Source of the DNA: Casuarina equisetifolia
Taxonomy: Eukaryota; Streptophyta; Magnoliopsida; Fagales; Casuarinaceae
DNA: 64,000 nt
Direction of reading: 5' to 3'
Assembly (NCBI GenBank): GCA_028551475.1
Contig: CM052359.1
Span: 16,059,583 to 16,123,582 of the forward strand
Of the stretch, positions 31,990-44,210 are shown piece after piece. Below the pieces are notes generated by a model. That model did no database searches. It was not told the origin of the DNA and saw only the letters and a list, made by a program, of their open reading frames with translations. The stretch's first letter is position 1, and each line of letters begins with the position of its first letter. Both the position numbers and the translations under genes were made by a program.

Positions 31990-34079
31990 CATTTTCTGCA
32001 AAAATGTTAAACTAAGATGTGGGTGGTAATCAGTTAGAAAATCAAATTACCATATACTTCTGTGATCAACTTGGACGCGAATTATGAGATTCGAAAGCAT
32101 TCTCCAAGGACGATCCCGCCGAAGTCGCTCCCTGAAGCAAACCCATAGTCAAATAAGGGAAAGATTCCCCAGGAGTTGTTTCAGTAACCGGAGGTCTGAA
32201 ATTTCACTCAAACAATATTAAAAAAATGTCTATTTTACCTAAATTATTACCCTACCAACACAAAAATCTTTTAAAAAAAGCACATTAAAAAAATGACTTT
32301 CGGCCTTATTTCTTTACTGTTTTAGAGGTCAAAAGATTTAAGGAAGTCTAAAGTATAAATCATTAAATCACTCATTGGATTAAGTTTGTAGTTTGATTTT
32401 GTTTTCATGTAATTTTGTGAAACATTTCCACTTCATAAATAATAGATGTGCATTATCTTTTACTTACTATATATCTATAAAAAAAAATGCTCCTAATTAA
32501 TGAATTTGGAACAAATTTTTATATTTAAACAACATCCAAAGATTTTTTTTTGTCATGTAGAAATTTCATCTTTAAAATTTTCTATATACTAAACATACTC
32601 TAAGATTAAATAATATGACATAAATGTTCTTGCACACCAAGCATATGTGATGAACTCAAAGTTTAATGAGAATTGAAGATGATTAATTTAGACTCTAATA
32701 TCATTTTAAATATAAATTTAAAGTCTAACCTAAAAGTTAATTTATGAATTAAAAGGATAATCTTTATATTTAAACATTATCCAATAATTATTTCTTTTTT
32801 ATTTTATTTGAGATCTTTGTTTTCAACAATATCTTAGATTGTTGATTCACTTGGCATGGGTTAATTTGTTGATTTCAGTTAATTTGTCTTAGAACACCTA
32901 ATCATTTCTTTTGGATTTGATTTTTGGGTCTAATTATTTTTGTTGACAAGAAAGCCTTTTTTCCTCAAAAGGGATGAATTTTTTAATTGTTAATTGAGAT
33001 TTTAGATTTAACTCATTTAGTTCTACCACAATTTTTTAAGAAAAACAATTAAGCTTTCTTAAAATCCATGAATGATGGAGTGTGAGTACCTATTTAAAAA
33101 GTTTGGTCTAAATTTAGAATAGTTATTGATGAAGTAGTTGTTTCAAGGGATAAAGTATTAGGTCTAAGTATGAAATCAATATAATATAACAAACCTAATT
33201 AAAGATTACATTCTATTTACTTTACATTTTTTCAAAAAATATTCAAATAACCATTCTTAAAAAACAAAGTTTCATGTGACTTTTGAAAGAAAATCTCTCA
33301 AGTTGGAAGGCCTATAAATAGGCCTTTAAATAATGTATTTTGAAGCAAAATTGTAAGCTAGTACAACACTAACAACAAAGTATAGAATTATCCGAGAAGT
33401 GTTATGAAGTTAAGATTAAAACATTTTTATAGTTTTTATTATGCTTAAAAGACTATAAGTGTAAATTTTTCAATTTAGTAATTAATCATCTAAATATAAG
33501 TAGGTTGTAGGAGTTGAACTAAGTAAAATCATTGTATATTTGTGTTTGTGCTGAATTCTATTATTTTTGGTAATTGTGTAAATCACTAACACTTGATGCC
33601 ACTTATAAAGAGACAAACTATTAAAACTTCTAGGGTTCAAATCTTTGTCTATCTTATTTTTTAAAGATTAAAATAAAGGAGATTTTGATATTTCATATTT
33701 TAATACAAAATAGGACATTTGTAAGATTTTCTTTTATAGTATACTTTATTTTTGGTGAAAAAATCTTTATTGGCTTCTTCCAATTTCTCATTTAAAATTT
33801 TCATTTCTCCTTATTTTTTAAGAAACGAGATGATATCCTAACACATTTATGAATAACAAGGTTAAGCACAATAACCATACTTTGAATAAGTACACAAATT
33901 TGAGTATAATCCTAACTCTTAGAAAATGAAAAAATGTCTATATAACAAGTAACTACACAAAAACATAAAAATGAAAATATAAAATATATTGAGTAACACA
34001 TAAACTTAATCTTATAGTGCCTTATAATTATCTAAACCTAATTAATCTTTCATAAAGTTAACTAAACATGGGCAAGGTA
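31990..34079. other. Upstream flank of the synthetase gene and AT-rich intergenic DNA
   Basis: No gene recognised. A TATA-like CTATAAATAGGCC at about 33311-33323, followed by a transcribed-looking stretch and CACTAACACTTGATGCC near 33583, could be part of an old LTR, but no ends or target duplication were found. Confidence 0.35.
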
Positions 34080-35060
34080 GTGAGTTAGGCTAGTCAAAAA
34101 GTCTCACATTCTCAATTATATGCTTATAATTGTAAGGCAATCTATAAATAAATTCATCTCTTGATACACATGTTGCACGTTTACATGTGTAGGAAGTATG
34201 GATATACATTAGCAAATGACATACTCCAGTTTCCAAAAGGTCTTCCATTTTCTATGTAAGCATTAGATTAAATAAAAGGAGTTTGATTCAATAATGTGAT
34301 GTATATGATTTTGTTTGACATATCTTAAGGCTTTCTAACAAGATGTAGGCTTCTATTTCTCCATTTCTACCCAGCATATACTTGATTGAGAAAGTCATAA
34401 TGATGCTTCTACTATGATCTCTAAATATTCTCCATCCACTATTATTTCCCCCATAATATTTAAGTTGTTTGTATTTAGCTTGTATTGCCCCAATAATGAA
34501 GGTTGCCAATTGACCTAACTCCTATTCGAAACAAAAGATGAACCATAGGAACTTTTAGTACACATACCAAAACTTGATTAAGAAAGCTAGCATGTATCTT
34601 GATTTGGATGAGAATGGATAACTAAAGCATCCATTGGGTGATGTCTTTGTTAATGTTATACATGGACAGATTCTTTTTTTTTTGTGTCATGTTAAGTTCT
34701 TAGCCAACCAAATCCTTTAACAATAACTTTTCCCAAAATGGCAATAACAACTTTCCTTTGATAATGCCATGATGCCTTTAAATGCCATGAGAAAACAAGA
34801 TAAAAAATATAATTAAAGTGAACAAGTACCTGAAATATGTCACCAAATGCCTTCCAGATTCATTACACGAATTTGTTATGTATAAATAAATGATCCACAG
34901 TCTCCCTTTAGGCCTTTTTGCAACAATGATACTTATAAGTCATTTGTATTGTCCTTTTCATGTTGCATTTCACAAGGATTTCATTAAAAATTTGAGAAAT
35001 GTTCAAAGAATTAATTTTACCTTTTGAAACATAACAACCAAATTTTTAATTTTTTTAAAC
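34080..35060 (-). pseudogene. LINE relic: zinc-finger and RNase H end
   Basis: On the minus strand, about 35010-34870 reads ETVDHLFIHNKFV after a Cys-Cys pair, the reverse-transcriptase-linked zinc-finger (zf-RVT) pattern of plant LINEs. Frame 34509-34288 then resembles a plant LINE RNase H domain (GWRIFRDHSRSIIMTFSIKY, then EAYILLESLKICQ). Its C-terminal part is readable to about 34080 (HVNVQHVYQEMNLFIDCL). Stops abound. The RT and endonuclease parts are not visible upstream. It is the opposite orientation to the large LINE at 37960-60239. Confidence 0.55.
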
Positions 35061-35410
35061 ATAGTTTTTTACCATAATTAAGTTAGATAGCTAGTTCATT
35101 TATATGTTTTTTGGCTTTAGCCAAGACTACTAATTTTGTATACCTTTCTTTAAAATTTTGAATATCTTAATGTACAAATTTCATTCCAAGGACTAGATAA
35201 TTGATGTAAAAGATTTAAAAGTCCCCAAACAATTGTTTCTTACAATTGTAGTATCCAAAACCTTGTTAGGTTATTATACAAGCTTTAAATAAAAACTTAG
35301 ACTTCTCAAACATTATGCTTAAAAAGTAGAAAATAAAATTGTCTTATCAAGAAGGTAGTTAGGAAAAATTTGCCAAAATGAGTTTTAGTATTCCAAAGCA
35401 AATTATTTAT

Positions 35411-36124
35411 TGGATCCTATAACTACCTAAGAAAGGGGGGATAAGAGGGTGAATTAGGTTTATCAAAAATAATGTTGTCTTTTTCATTTTTCTTATGTTA
35501 AGCAATTAAGGTAGAAAGTAAGATTATAACAAAGATATGCACACTGCAACAAACACACAAGAACACATAATTTTTGGTAGGTGGTTTGGCCCAAGACATC
35601 TCATGACCTATTCCACCCTACTTTAACAACATGATAAAGTCATTTTCCAATCAATTAATCAATTGATTATAAAGGTTATCCAAACTCTTATAAGGGATAA
35701 CCAATCCCTCAAACCCAATTACAAATTCTCACTCCAATATTACAATATTGGAACTAGGCTTGTACAAAGTATACAAGATTTAGTTTATAAGCCTCTAACA
35801 GATGCTACTAGGCTATTACAAAGTGATTTGGACAAAAGCCCCAAATTTGTTCAAACCTTAGCTCTATACTTGCTGAAAATCAACTTAATAATAAAATATA
35901 TTGAAGTACAAATTGATTCTTTAATAAGCAAGTAATAAGCTCAAAATATAGTAACCCAATGAAGAACAAATTCATGAATTGGATAAGCTTGAATGAAGAA
36001 TATAAGATGCTTAAGATGAGCTTGCTTTCTCTGTGATTTTTGGCCAACCAAGTAATGGAAAGGATAATGCACTTAAATAGGATTATGAAAATTGACCTCT
36101 CACTTCCAAAGAGACATTCTAACA
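35411..36124 (-). repeat. Possible LTR, about 0.7 kb
   Basis: Plus-strand TGGATCCTATAACTACC...GACATTCTAACA, with an LTR-tail-like AAGAAAGGGGGGAT near its left end and TGTTAGAATGTC (minus strand) at the other. GGTAGGTGGTTTGGCCC inside resembles segments near the ends of other Copia LTRs. No target duplication and no primer-binding site, so the boundaries are uncertain. Confidence 0.3.
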
Positions 36125-36679
36125 CCTCTGAGCACCATCACATCTTATTCCCATTGGAGCTGCTTCTTTATCTCTTCTCTATCTATTTTTGAGCTATTAG
36201 GACAACTAAAGAAGAGTTGGTCATTCTATCTTTAAGTCATTAAAAATCGAGCTCCAAAATGCCATCATTTGGTCTAGATTTTAAGTTACGAAATCAAAGC
36301 TTTATGAACCAAAGAAACAAGTTACGGGTTAAAGTTAGGTTTCCCTCAAATCCTCCTTAATTCTCTTTAATTTTGAAGTGAATCTTTGTGGGTGCTTCAT
36401 AGATTGATAGAACACCTTCTTGTTTACAAAAACCCTATGAAATCGTCTTCAGAAACTCTTTAATCTGCTTCATATTTCTCTTTTGAGTAGTTAGGACACA
36501 AACTCGAAGAACTCCTTAATTGCTTTAAATTAATCCTCTATGAGTAGTGGGTTTTTAATTTTGCTTCACAAAATTGTTCCTCTCTTCATTAGCTTTTCAA
36601 TAAACCATTTTTCAGCTTGATCGGAGTTGAAATCGGCATCTAATTTGAGCTTTTAAATGGCGGTGATGTTGAATGGCAT

Positions 36680-36790
36680 TTCTAGGTTGCGGTCATGAGA
36701 ACAAGTCTGGGTTGCACATGCAAGTCGTGAGAACGGGTCTGGGTTGCACATGCGGTTCATGAGAACGGGTCTTGGTCGCACAGGCGGGTC
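36680..36790. repeat. Minisatellite, about 37-bp unit, three degenerate copies
   Basis: Units share CATGAGAACGGGTCTGG and GGTTGCACATGC (first near 36695, next near 36731, third near 36758). GC-rich compared with its surroundings, with further diverged GGGTCAC/GGGTCGC pieces up to 36960. The frame 36653-36883 on the minus strand is a product of this repeat. Confidence 0.65.
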
Positions 36791-37808
36791 ACACTTTAGG
36801 TTTGGTTTGTGGACATGGGTCACATTTTGGGTTAGATCGCGGGTCGTGCGCCTTATAGATAAGGCTTGCTCACGTGGGCTCATGCTTGGTATGGGTCGCT
36901 CATCTTTAAGTTGGATTTAGGTCACTCATACACGAATTGGGGTCACACATCTCTAGGCTGGCCTGATTGCATTTAGGCTTTGCTCATTTTAACCCAATTT
37001 TCTGCATAAAACTTTCAGCATTATTTTTCTAATAAAAATTTATTAAATAAATAATTAAACAATAATTATAATATTCTCATATTATAATTCTATCTTTCTC
37101 ATCATTAAGATGTTAATATATTCTAATATTATTAAAATATATTCCAACATTATTAAAAATGCAAAATCTATGATATTCTTTTGTTCTTTAAAACTTTAGA
37201 AAAGCCAAAAAAAAAAAAAAATCTTAACATCATTTGGGAAATATTCCAAGAAATGGAGCTATTCTTTCTCCTAAGAAAATAAAAGATAGAGAAAGAATTA
37301 TTAAGGTTAGTTTTAAATTAATCAAGTTTAAATTTCAAGAACATATTATTTCAAAAATTAGAGAAATTATAAAGAACATAGAAATAAAATAAAAAAACTA
37401 TTACAAAGTTGTCTGGAAATTATTAATTATGAAAGAAATTATATAAAAGCATTATTTAAGTTAGCCCAATTTTGATGGGCTTATTAATGTGAACATATAT
37501 CAATGGGCCTTATGAAACTCACTTGTATGGGGTTATATTAATGTATTCAAGATTGTCTAATTAAGTGAGACATATGCCTTCTTAATTATTAAATATGAAC
37601 TAGTTAATGTAGGCTATTGCTTACTTAATGGGACTATAATGAGTTACACTTGTAAAAGTAGCACATAAAAAAAAGGCTAGGTCCCTCCTTTATCTTTATA
37701 TATTGTACCTTTTGAAAAGGACATTATATCTTTTGGTTTGTTGTACCTCAAGAATTTTATAAATAGAGAGAGATGTAGATAGTTCATTTACTAACAAAAA
37801 CTTGTACA

Positions 37809-37809
37809 A

Positions 37810-37848
<39 letters not shown>
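37809..37848. repeat. AAT trinucleotide microsatellite
   Basis: About 13 tandem AAT/ATA triplets. Confidence 0.95.
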
Positions 37849-38254
37849 CTTTAATATGGAAAAATCTTTCTTAGAATTCTTTTCTAGAAGTCTCATCAAG
37901 CTAGTGTACATAAGGGGAAAATATGGGAGAATCTTCTAGGCTAGAAGATAGAATTCCACCTTGTGATTGCGATAGGGGTGCATTTTCAAACACTCCCATT
38001 TTTTATTGATGAGATTGGAAAAGGAGCGTCTAGGGGATTCAACGACTATAGTGATGTGGGTTCATTTACCAAGCTTGCCATTAAAATACCATAATCTGGG
38101 AACATTGAGGAAGATTTGCAACTGGCTTAGGAGATTTTTGAAATCAAATTTGCACACCTGAAAGTACAAACATTTGGTGCACACTCGTGTTTATATGAGT
38201 AAGATTTGGGGAAAAGTCTTCCAACATAATTTTGTGTAATGCCAAGATCGAAGA

Positions 38255-39932
38255 TGTTGGAAAATAAGGGTTTTGTTGTGACAAAATGTATTTGTGAATA
38301 TATTTCTTGAAATATATTTTTCATAAGTGTAAAAGAAAATCATAGGAAGTAAAAGGTGTACAAATTATAATATCAATTAATGTTATTATAAAGTAACTAG
38401 GGTTCCTACATTTTTTTGATATAATGCTATTAAGAAATGATTTATTTAATATCATTATATAATGTCTTGAGAAAAAGTCTTATTTAAATGATGTTAAATG
38501 TGTCATATATTATGTTTTAGAAAAAATGATACTTTCTCTTGCTTGGATGAAGGTATGAAGTAATTAACTCTAGCAAAAATTACTTTACTAAATCAAGACT
38601 ATTATTGGAGCAAACTATGGTTCTACCAAGAACTTAAAATATATGCTCTTAGCCTCCTCATAATATATGCTCTCAGCCTGCTCATTACATTCACTATTGG
38701 CCTGCTCATTATACTTACTCTCAGCTTGCTTCACAGCCCGTTCATAAGGTCACTGCCTGTCATTTGAATAAGCCCAGTTTGTATCAAAATGAAACTCACC
38801 GTTTCATTTAGGCAGCTTCTTACTTAAGCTTCTCGTACTTGATGCCCTAATATGAACAAAAGTTGATTGAAAAGAGAGAGAAATGGAGAAATAGCACCCC
38901 TAGCAATTGAGTCCTTAATGGAAGGATTCTTGAGAAGACTGATGTCAGAATGGTTGGATTGGTGATTAAGAATGAAGATGTGAAGCTATTTGAAGGGTGT
39001 TTGCTATTTTAATGGGAAGAAGGCTACATTTTGAGGTTTGAACGTTCGAAACCCTAGCTCTACTTTTTCTATTTACGAAGAGCTAATATATGGAGAAGGG
39101 TTTGACACTAATGAACATCTGAAGTTCCCTTTGATTGAAGAATCACTTATTAAGCTCATTTGTTCAATCTCTCAATCTCATTCACTTTCAATGAAATACA
39201 AGGCTATGGTGATATTGTGATTAAATAGTTTATTATTCAAATTTATCATCAATTTTATCTTGTATGACTTTGTTTATGTGCTAATTTCATTAAAAATATA
39301 TACTGCACATAAACATTGGAAGGACTCTAAAACCCTAATTTGTTATAATTTAGGGATTTCGTGATAGGAGCTTTGAGTTATAAAATTCCTACCATAATAG
39401 TGCCTTTAGTTTACAATACCCCACAAACCTTCATATTATTTAGGATTTGTATTTAAACTGTGATCTTTTATTCATATTCGGTAATTATGCTTAAGAATTC
39501 CTTGAGAGGGAATTGCTTGGATTAGGGAGAACATTTTCTTCTAATTTGGTTTGTGTAAAGAAGACTTCAATCGGTTGGATTGAAGGAGAAGAGGGTGGAC
39601 GTAGGAATCAAGGATTGAGTGCTGAACCACCGTGGTAAATCTAGTGTTTATTTCTTTGCTCTCTATTGACTTGAATATCTCTTGCTGTTTTCCACTAATT
39701 ATTCTATCATTTATTTGATATTAACTGACTAGTTTATTTGCTAAATAATTGTGAAATAATTAAAGATAACTTGCTGTCCCATTTAGAACTAATGTGTCAT
39801 TTGTTTAAAATTTACTTGCCTAATATTGGTTTTATTTGTGTAGCTTGGATTAATTTTATACCAAAATAAAAGTGATTAACTCTTGGCTTAAACAATTCAA
39901 CCCCCCTTCTTGTTAAGCCATAAAACCCAACA
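38255..39932 (+). mobile_element. Copia solo LTR, target duplication GAAGA
   Basis: TGTTGGAAAATAAGGG...GCCATAAAACCCAACA, 1678 bp, with GAAGA on both sides (38250-38254, 39933-39937). The internal GGAAGTAAAAGG motif is about 90 bp from the start, as in related LTRs. Its tail (AACCCCCCTTCTTG) is shared with the other Copia LTRs. The frame 39038-39220 inside it has no known product. Confidence 0.95.
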
Positions 39933-40107
39933 GAAGAAACCATTTCTATAACCAATCCACTATGAGACACAGCTGAGCTATTGCTCCCACTACCATCTCT
40001 AGGGCCACAATCAGAGGGGGTGTCGAAAGTTACAAGGTTATAGGACACATGTTTGATGAAATGCTTTAAAAGGAATGGAAGGCGAGGGTGCATATAACCA
40101 GGTTAAC

Positions 40108-40262
40108 CACCTCATGCTTGAGCAAGACAAGTACCTCATGCTTAAGCAATACGAGTGCCTCATGCAAAAGCAGGCTAAGTAAGCTGTGCGCATTGCATGC
40201 AAGTAGGATGAGCACATTGCATACAAGCAGGCCAAGCATAGTGAGCACTTGCCTCTTGAGCA
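40108..40262 (+). repeat. 24-bp degenerate tandem repeat within LINE ORF1
   Basis: CCTCATGCTTGAGCAAGACA-like units recur every 24 bp at about 40108, 40132 and 40156, then diverge (TTGCATGCAAG, TTGCATACAAG). In one plus frame they encode repeats of the type YLMLKQ. Confidence 0.55.
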
Positions 40263-41082
40263 TAGCATAGATCCATCTTTAATGTGAGATGTGCAGCATG
40301 AAAGCAAGGTGGAAGTGCCATTAAGTATTTGACATTTTGTCCCAAAGGAAAGTTTGATTACAAACATATTTAAATTGGAGTAGACCTTAGGCATATTCAA
40401 CTTGGAGTTGACAATAGAGACAATTTCAAGCAAAAAGTAGAATTCAATTCAAAAGATCCCAAGATTGAAAAAAAGTGAAAGAAAGGTAGGACAACAAAAG
40501 CTAATATCAAAGCATGGAAAGAAAAAAGAAGTTTAATAGGAGGCAAGGGATGGTCAAGATTGAGTTTCAAGAGAGAAGGACAATACAAGGAATATAGTTG
40601 AGGAAATTTTAAAGAAGCAATAAGAATCCAATAAAATAAAATAAAAAAGTGTGACAAGTGCTTGAGGAAATGACATAATGATAAGATAAGGAAAGGAAAG
40701 GATGGAGATAACTTCTCACAACCAAGAGCAAATGGGCAAACAACCTCCTAAGGTAGCTATAAGGCCATAATGTAGTTTTAAAAGGTAAAGAATTTTAGAA
40801 ATACTAAATGGTTAATGGCAGGGAAAATGGTCTCTAAAAAACGTACAACCTTAGAAGACAAAATTAGAAACCAGTTTGGGGTACTCATGAAGGAAGCCTT
40901 GGAAAATATAGTGGAGAAGATATTAAGAAACATAGAGCAACATGAAAAGGACAAGAAAGAAAACAGACAAAGAAACAAAGAAAGGGAATATAAAAGTTGT
41001 AATTTGGGAAACACTTCAAAAAATGATGGAATGGATAATAGGTCACTTGACATGGATGGTAATATAGCTTCCATATTTTATG

Positions 41083-41743
41083 TTTAGTTTCATTATATGG
41101 AATATTAAAGGATTGAATCCTCTAGATAAATTAGATTCTCTTAACTGGGAATTCAAGAAAAATTGAATATCTTTAGTAATTCTTTTAAAGCCAAAACATT
41201 TTGGTGAACAGCTAAGCCAAATAACAAAGAGGTTGGGTTTTCTTAAATTTTTACATTATAACCCAAAAAACATACATATATGGTTAATGTGAAAAACAAA
41301 TGCAAGGGTGTCATTAGTTACTTGTTGCAATCAAAGTATCACAGTGAATGTACAAATGGATGGGAAACAAATCCTAGTGACAATAGTATATGTTAGTACA
41401 AATCATATTATAAGGTCACAACTATGCCATTACTTGAAAGGACTTTAAATAGTAGGCAAATTGTGGATAATAGGAGGTGACTTCAATTCCATAGTTTATC
41501 GGGAAGAAAAATGAGGGGGTAGACAGTATTTTGTAATGGCAAGTATAGAATTTAAAAACTTTATTTGTCAATAAGGATTGAATGATTGTGGATTTATAGG
41601 TTTTCCTTATAGATGGTGTAATAATGTACAAGGTACAAGGTGGATATAGGGAAGATTGGATAGAATACTTTGCAATTTGGAGGCATTTAGGACTTTTCCT
41701 TTCTTAAAGGTGTAAATCTTACAAGAGTGGGATTTGATCATTC
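41083..41743 (+). pseudogene. Large LINE: apurinic-type endonuclease domain
   Basis: Reads WNIKGLNPLDKLDSL near 41100, VTIVYVSTN near 41380, LWIIGGDFNSIVYREEK near 41465, then GLNDCGFIGFPYRWCN and GRLDRILCN. These are hallmark blocks of the plant LINE exonuclease/endonuclease/phosphatase domain that nicks target DNA. Several stops occur. The domain is cut at its final block: EWDLIIL here, with the Ser-Asp-His region divided by the Copia insertion (41744-52067), and PLLVKLRG continues at 52073. The frame 41422-41631 on the minus strand is only the opposite strand of this domain. Confidence 0.8.
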
Positions 41744-43640
41744 TATAAGGTTTTATGGATATCCAAGAAGGGGTGGTTGACTTGAATATTTAGATTTTAT
41801 CTTGTATTTGTTAATTTTTAACTATTCATGCAAGGTTATTAGTTAACACAATAATATTAGAGCATATAATCAGGAATTAAAATAAGATAATCAGACTCAA
41901 AAGAATTACAAGGTGGTTCGGCACTTTTTACCTACTTCCACCCTTTTCTCCTTTAACTTAAACCAAGTTGAAGTCTACTTTACTTAAAGCTAGGAGAATC
42001 TCTCTCCTATACTTCACAACTTATTAACAAGGAGTTATTTCAATTCTCAGTTACAAGGTTTAGGTTTCTAAAACCTTAGTACATCAAGTTAATCCTTAAA
42101 TATGTAATATGAGTGAAGAATTAAGCTTATCAGAGAGCCAATTAAACATATAAAGAATTAATTTAAGCTCTAATCATGAAAACCCTAATTTTCACAAAGT
42201 TAGGTTTCAGATTTACAAAGATCTTTATGTGCAAATAATATTTGAGATAATCTAGCACATACAAAGATTAATCTATCAGTTCATATCTTGTATTTGTTAA
42301 TTTTTTAACTATTAATGCAAGGTTGTTAGTTAACACGATAATATCAGAGCATATAATCAGGAATTAAAATAAGATAATCAAACTCAAAGAATTACACGGT
42401 GGTTCGGCACTTTTCACCTACTTCTACCCTCTTCTCCTCCAACTTAAACCAAGTTGAAGTCTATTTTACTTCAAGCTAGGAGAACCCCTCTCTACACTTC
42501 ACAACTCATTAACAAGGAGTTATTTCAATTCTTGGTTACAAGGTTTAGGTTTCTAAAACCTTAGTACATCAAGTTAATCCTCAAATATGTAATATGAATG
42601 AAGAATTAAGCTTATCAAAGAGCCAATTAAACATATAAAGAATTAATTTAAGCTCTAATCATGAAACCCCTAATTTTCACAAAGCTAGGGTTTCGGATTT
42701 ACAAAGATCTTTATGTGCAAATAATATTTGAGATAATCTAGCACATACAAAGATTAATCTATCAGTTGATATTCATAGGATAATGAATTTAAGGAATATC
42801 ATTGAAGATTCTTTCTTTCTCCAAGGATTGAAGAACACGACAGTGAGAGCAAATGATTCAAAGCTTTAATCTCTTTAATCAAATTAGCAATATATCATTT
42901 AGCAAGCACCAAACATTCACCCGAAGCTCCTTTTATAGCAGATTATCAAGCCTTGAACACTTTAGGGTTTTGGTTCAAACCTGTTAGATATTCTACCATT
43001 GAGACTTGATAGAAGCGACATAATACAACTGTAGAGATGATGATTTTTGCGACAGAAAGCCATCTTGACAATCCATCGCTTCATTCTTCTTCCTGTTGGA
43101 GAGTCAGCAGTTGAAAGAGAAAGAGAAGGAGTAGGACAGCTTCAATCTATTCAATGGAAAAGCTTAACCTCTTATCAAAGTGAAACAACCGCGTTTCGCT
43201 TAAGTGAAATGCACTTGGGCTGAGTTCTGCAGGCTTCAGCTTCTTAGGCCGTCCAGTTTTCTAATCGATCCAACATTAGTCCAATATAGATAGTTGGTCC
43301 AACATCAGTCCAATATAGATGGTTGGTCCAATAATGATATATTTTCTCTCATATTTAACTTGAAAAAATAGCACACGGTTTCCAAGTATCACATTCTTTT
43401 ATTATAAGCATTAATATGAATTATCTTACTAATTAAATCATACATAAAATAATTCATTTTAACTCCATATGTAATGTTTGATAGTGGAATGTAGGAAATT
43501 GGCTACTTTTTAATATCATTAATTGATATTATAATTTGAACACCTTTTACTTCCTTTGGTATTTAATATTTGTACACAAACTCATATATTCATAAATAAA
43601 AAATTTTTCAACAAAACATATAAACACATAATTTTTAACA
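41744..43640 (-). repeat. Copia element 4, 3' LTR with a 486-bp tandem duplication
   Basis: The LTR is 1897 bp, against about 1.4-1.5 kb in sister LTRs. The excess is explained by a direct duplication: 41799-42281 recurs at 42285-42767 with a constant offset of 486 bp. The copies differ at scattered positions, so the duplication is not recent. The outer end on the internal side (TGTTAAAAATTATG, minus strand) abuts the polypurine tract. Confidence 0.85.
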
Positions 43641-43660
43641 ATCTCCCTCTTTTTTATAAT
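43641..43660 (-). other. Copia element 4 polypurine tract
   Basis: The minus strand reads ATTATAAAAAAGAGGGAGAT directly before the 3' LTR start TGTTAAAAA. A second G-rich tract (TTGAGGGGGAGCAC, minus strand) lies about 460 bp upstream near 44100-44113. Confidence 0.7.
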
Positions 43661-44210
43661 GACAAAATTTTCATAGTTAATCCAACCAACTAGCACATGT
43701 TATCACTCGGATAAGCAAAATGAGCACATAATCATATGAATGCATAATCATCTTTACCAAACATCATGAATACTTATCATAGTAAGCCTATTCATGTTCA
43801 CACAAATATTCATCATAACAAGTATGTTCATGTTCACACAATATTTCACAGAAGTATCTCATACACAAGTATCTTAGGTGTAAGAGAGTTTATCCCCCAT
43901 TCTGCACTAAAAGTCAGGAATGGAACATACATGTGCTATAACTATGTACGCTTTCCCCCTTTTTAACATTAGCAAAAAGTTCATACTAAGAGATAGTCGA
44001 TGAAGATGGATAAAAATGAAGTACATGAGTAACATGGAGGAATAGAAGGTAGTAACATGAGTAACAGAGATTTGACCTTATACCGAATGTGAGTGTAGTG
44101 CTCCCCCTCAAGATAGGAATCATATAGAAAATATACAGGTAGGGTATAGCAAAAAAAATTGTTCACACAATTTAAGCAATGTCATCAATTAGACACATAC
44201 CAAGCTCTCT

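Larger units (their letters stand above)
36125..37959. other. Intergenic with simple repeats
   Basis: AT-rich with no gene recognised, apart from the minisatellite at 36680-36790 and the microsatellite at 37809-37848. A TATA-like TTATAAATAGAG lies at 37757-37768 upstream of the LINE and could belong to its 5' region. Confidence 0.4.
37960..41082 (+). pseudogene. Large LINE, 5' part: ORF1 region
   Basis: 37980-38254 reads LPSLPLKYHNLGTLRKICNW, then HTRVYMSKIWGKVF, like the DUF4283-type nucleic-acid-binding part of plant LINE ORF1 (L-P-G-L-P-L-x-x-W..., then a C-T-x-A-R-V-C-V-E-like strand). A solo Copia LTR (38255-39932) interrupts it. After it comes low-complexity basic and Gln-rich coding, including an 8-residue repeat at 40108-40262, and a Lys/Glu-rich frame at 40815-41087. 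Stops and frameshifts are common. ORF1 proteins bind LINE RNA. The assignment rests on the first stretch and on the endonuclease that follows in the same orientation. Confidence 0.5.
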
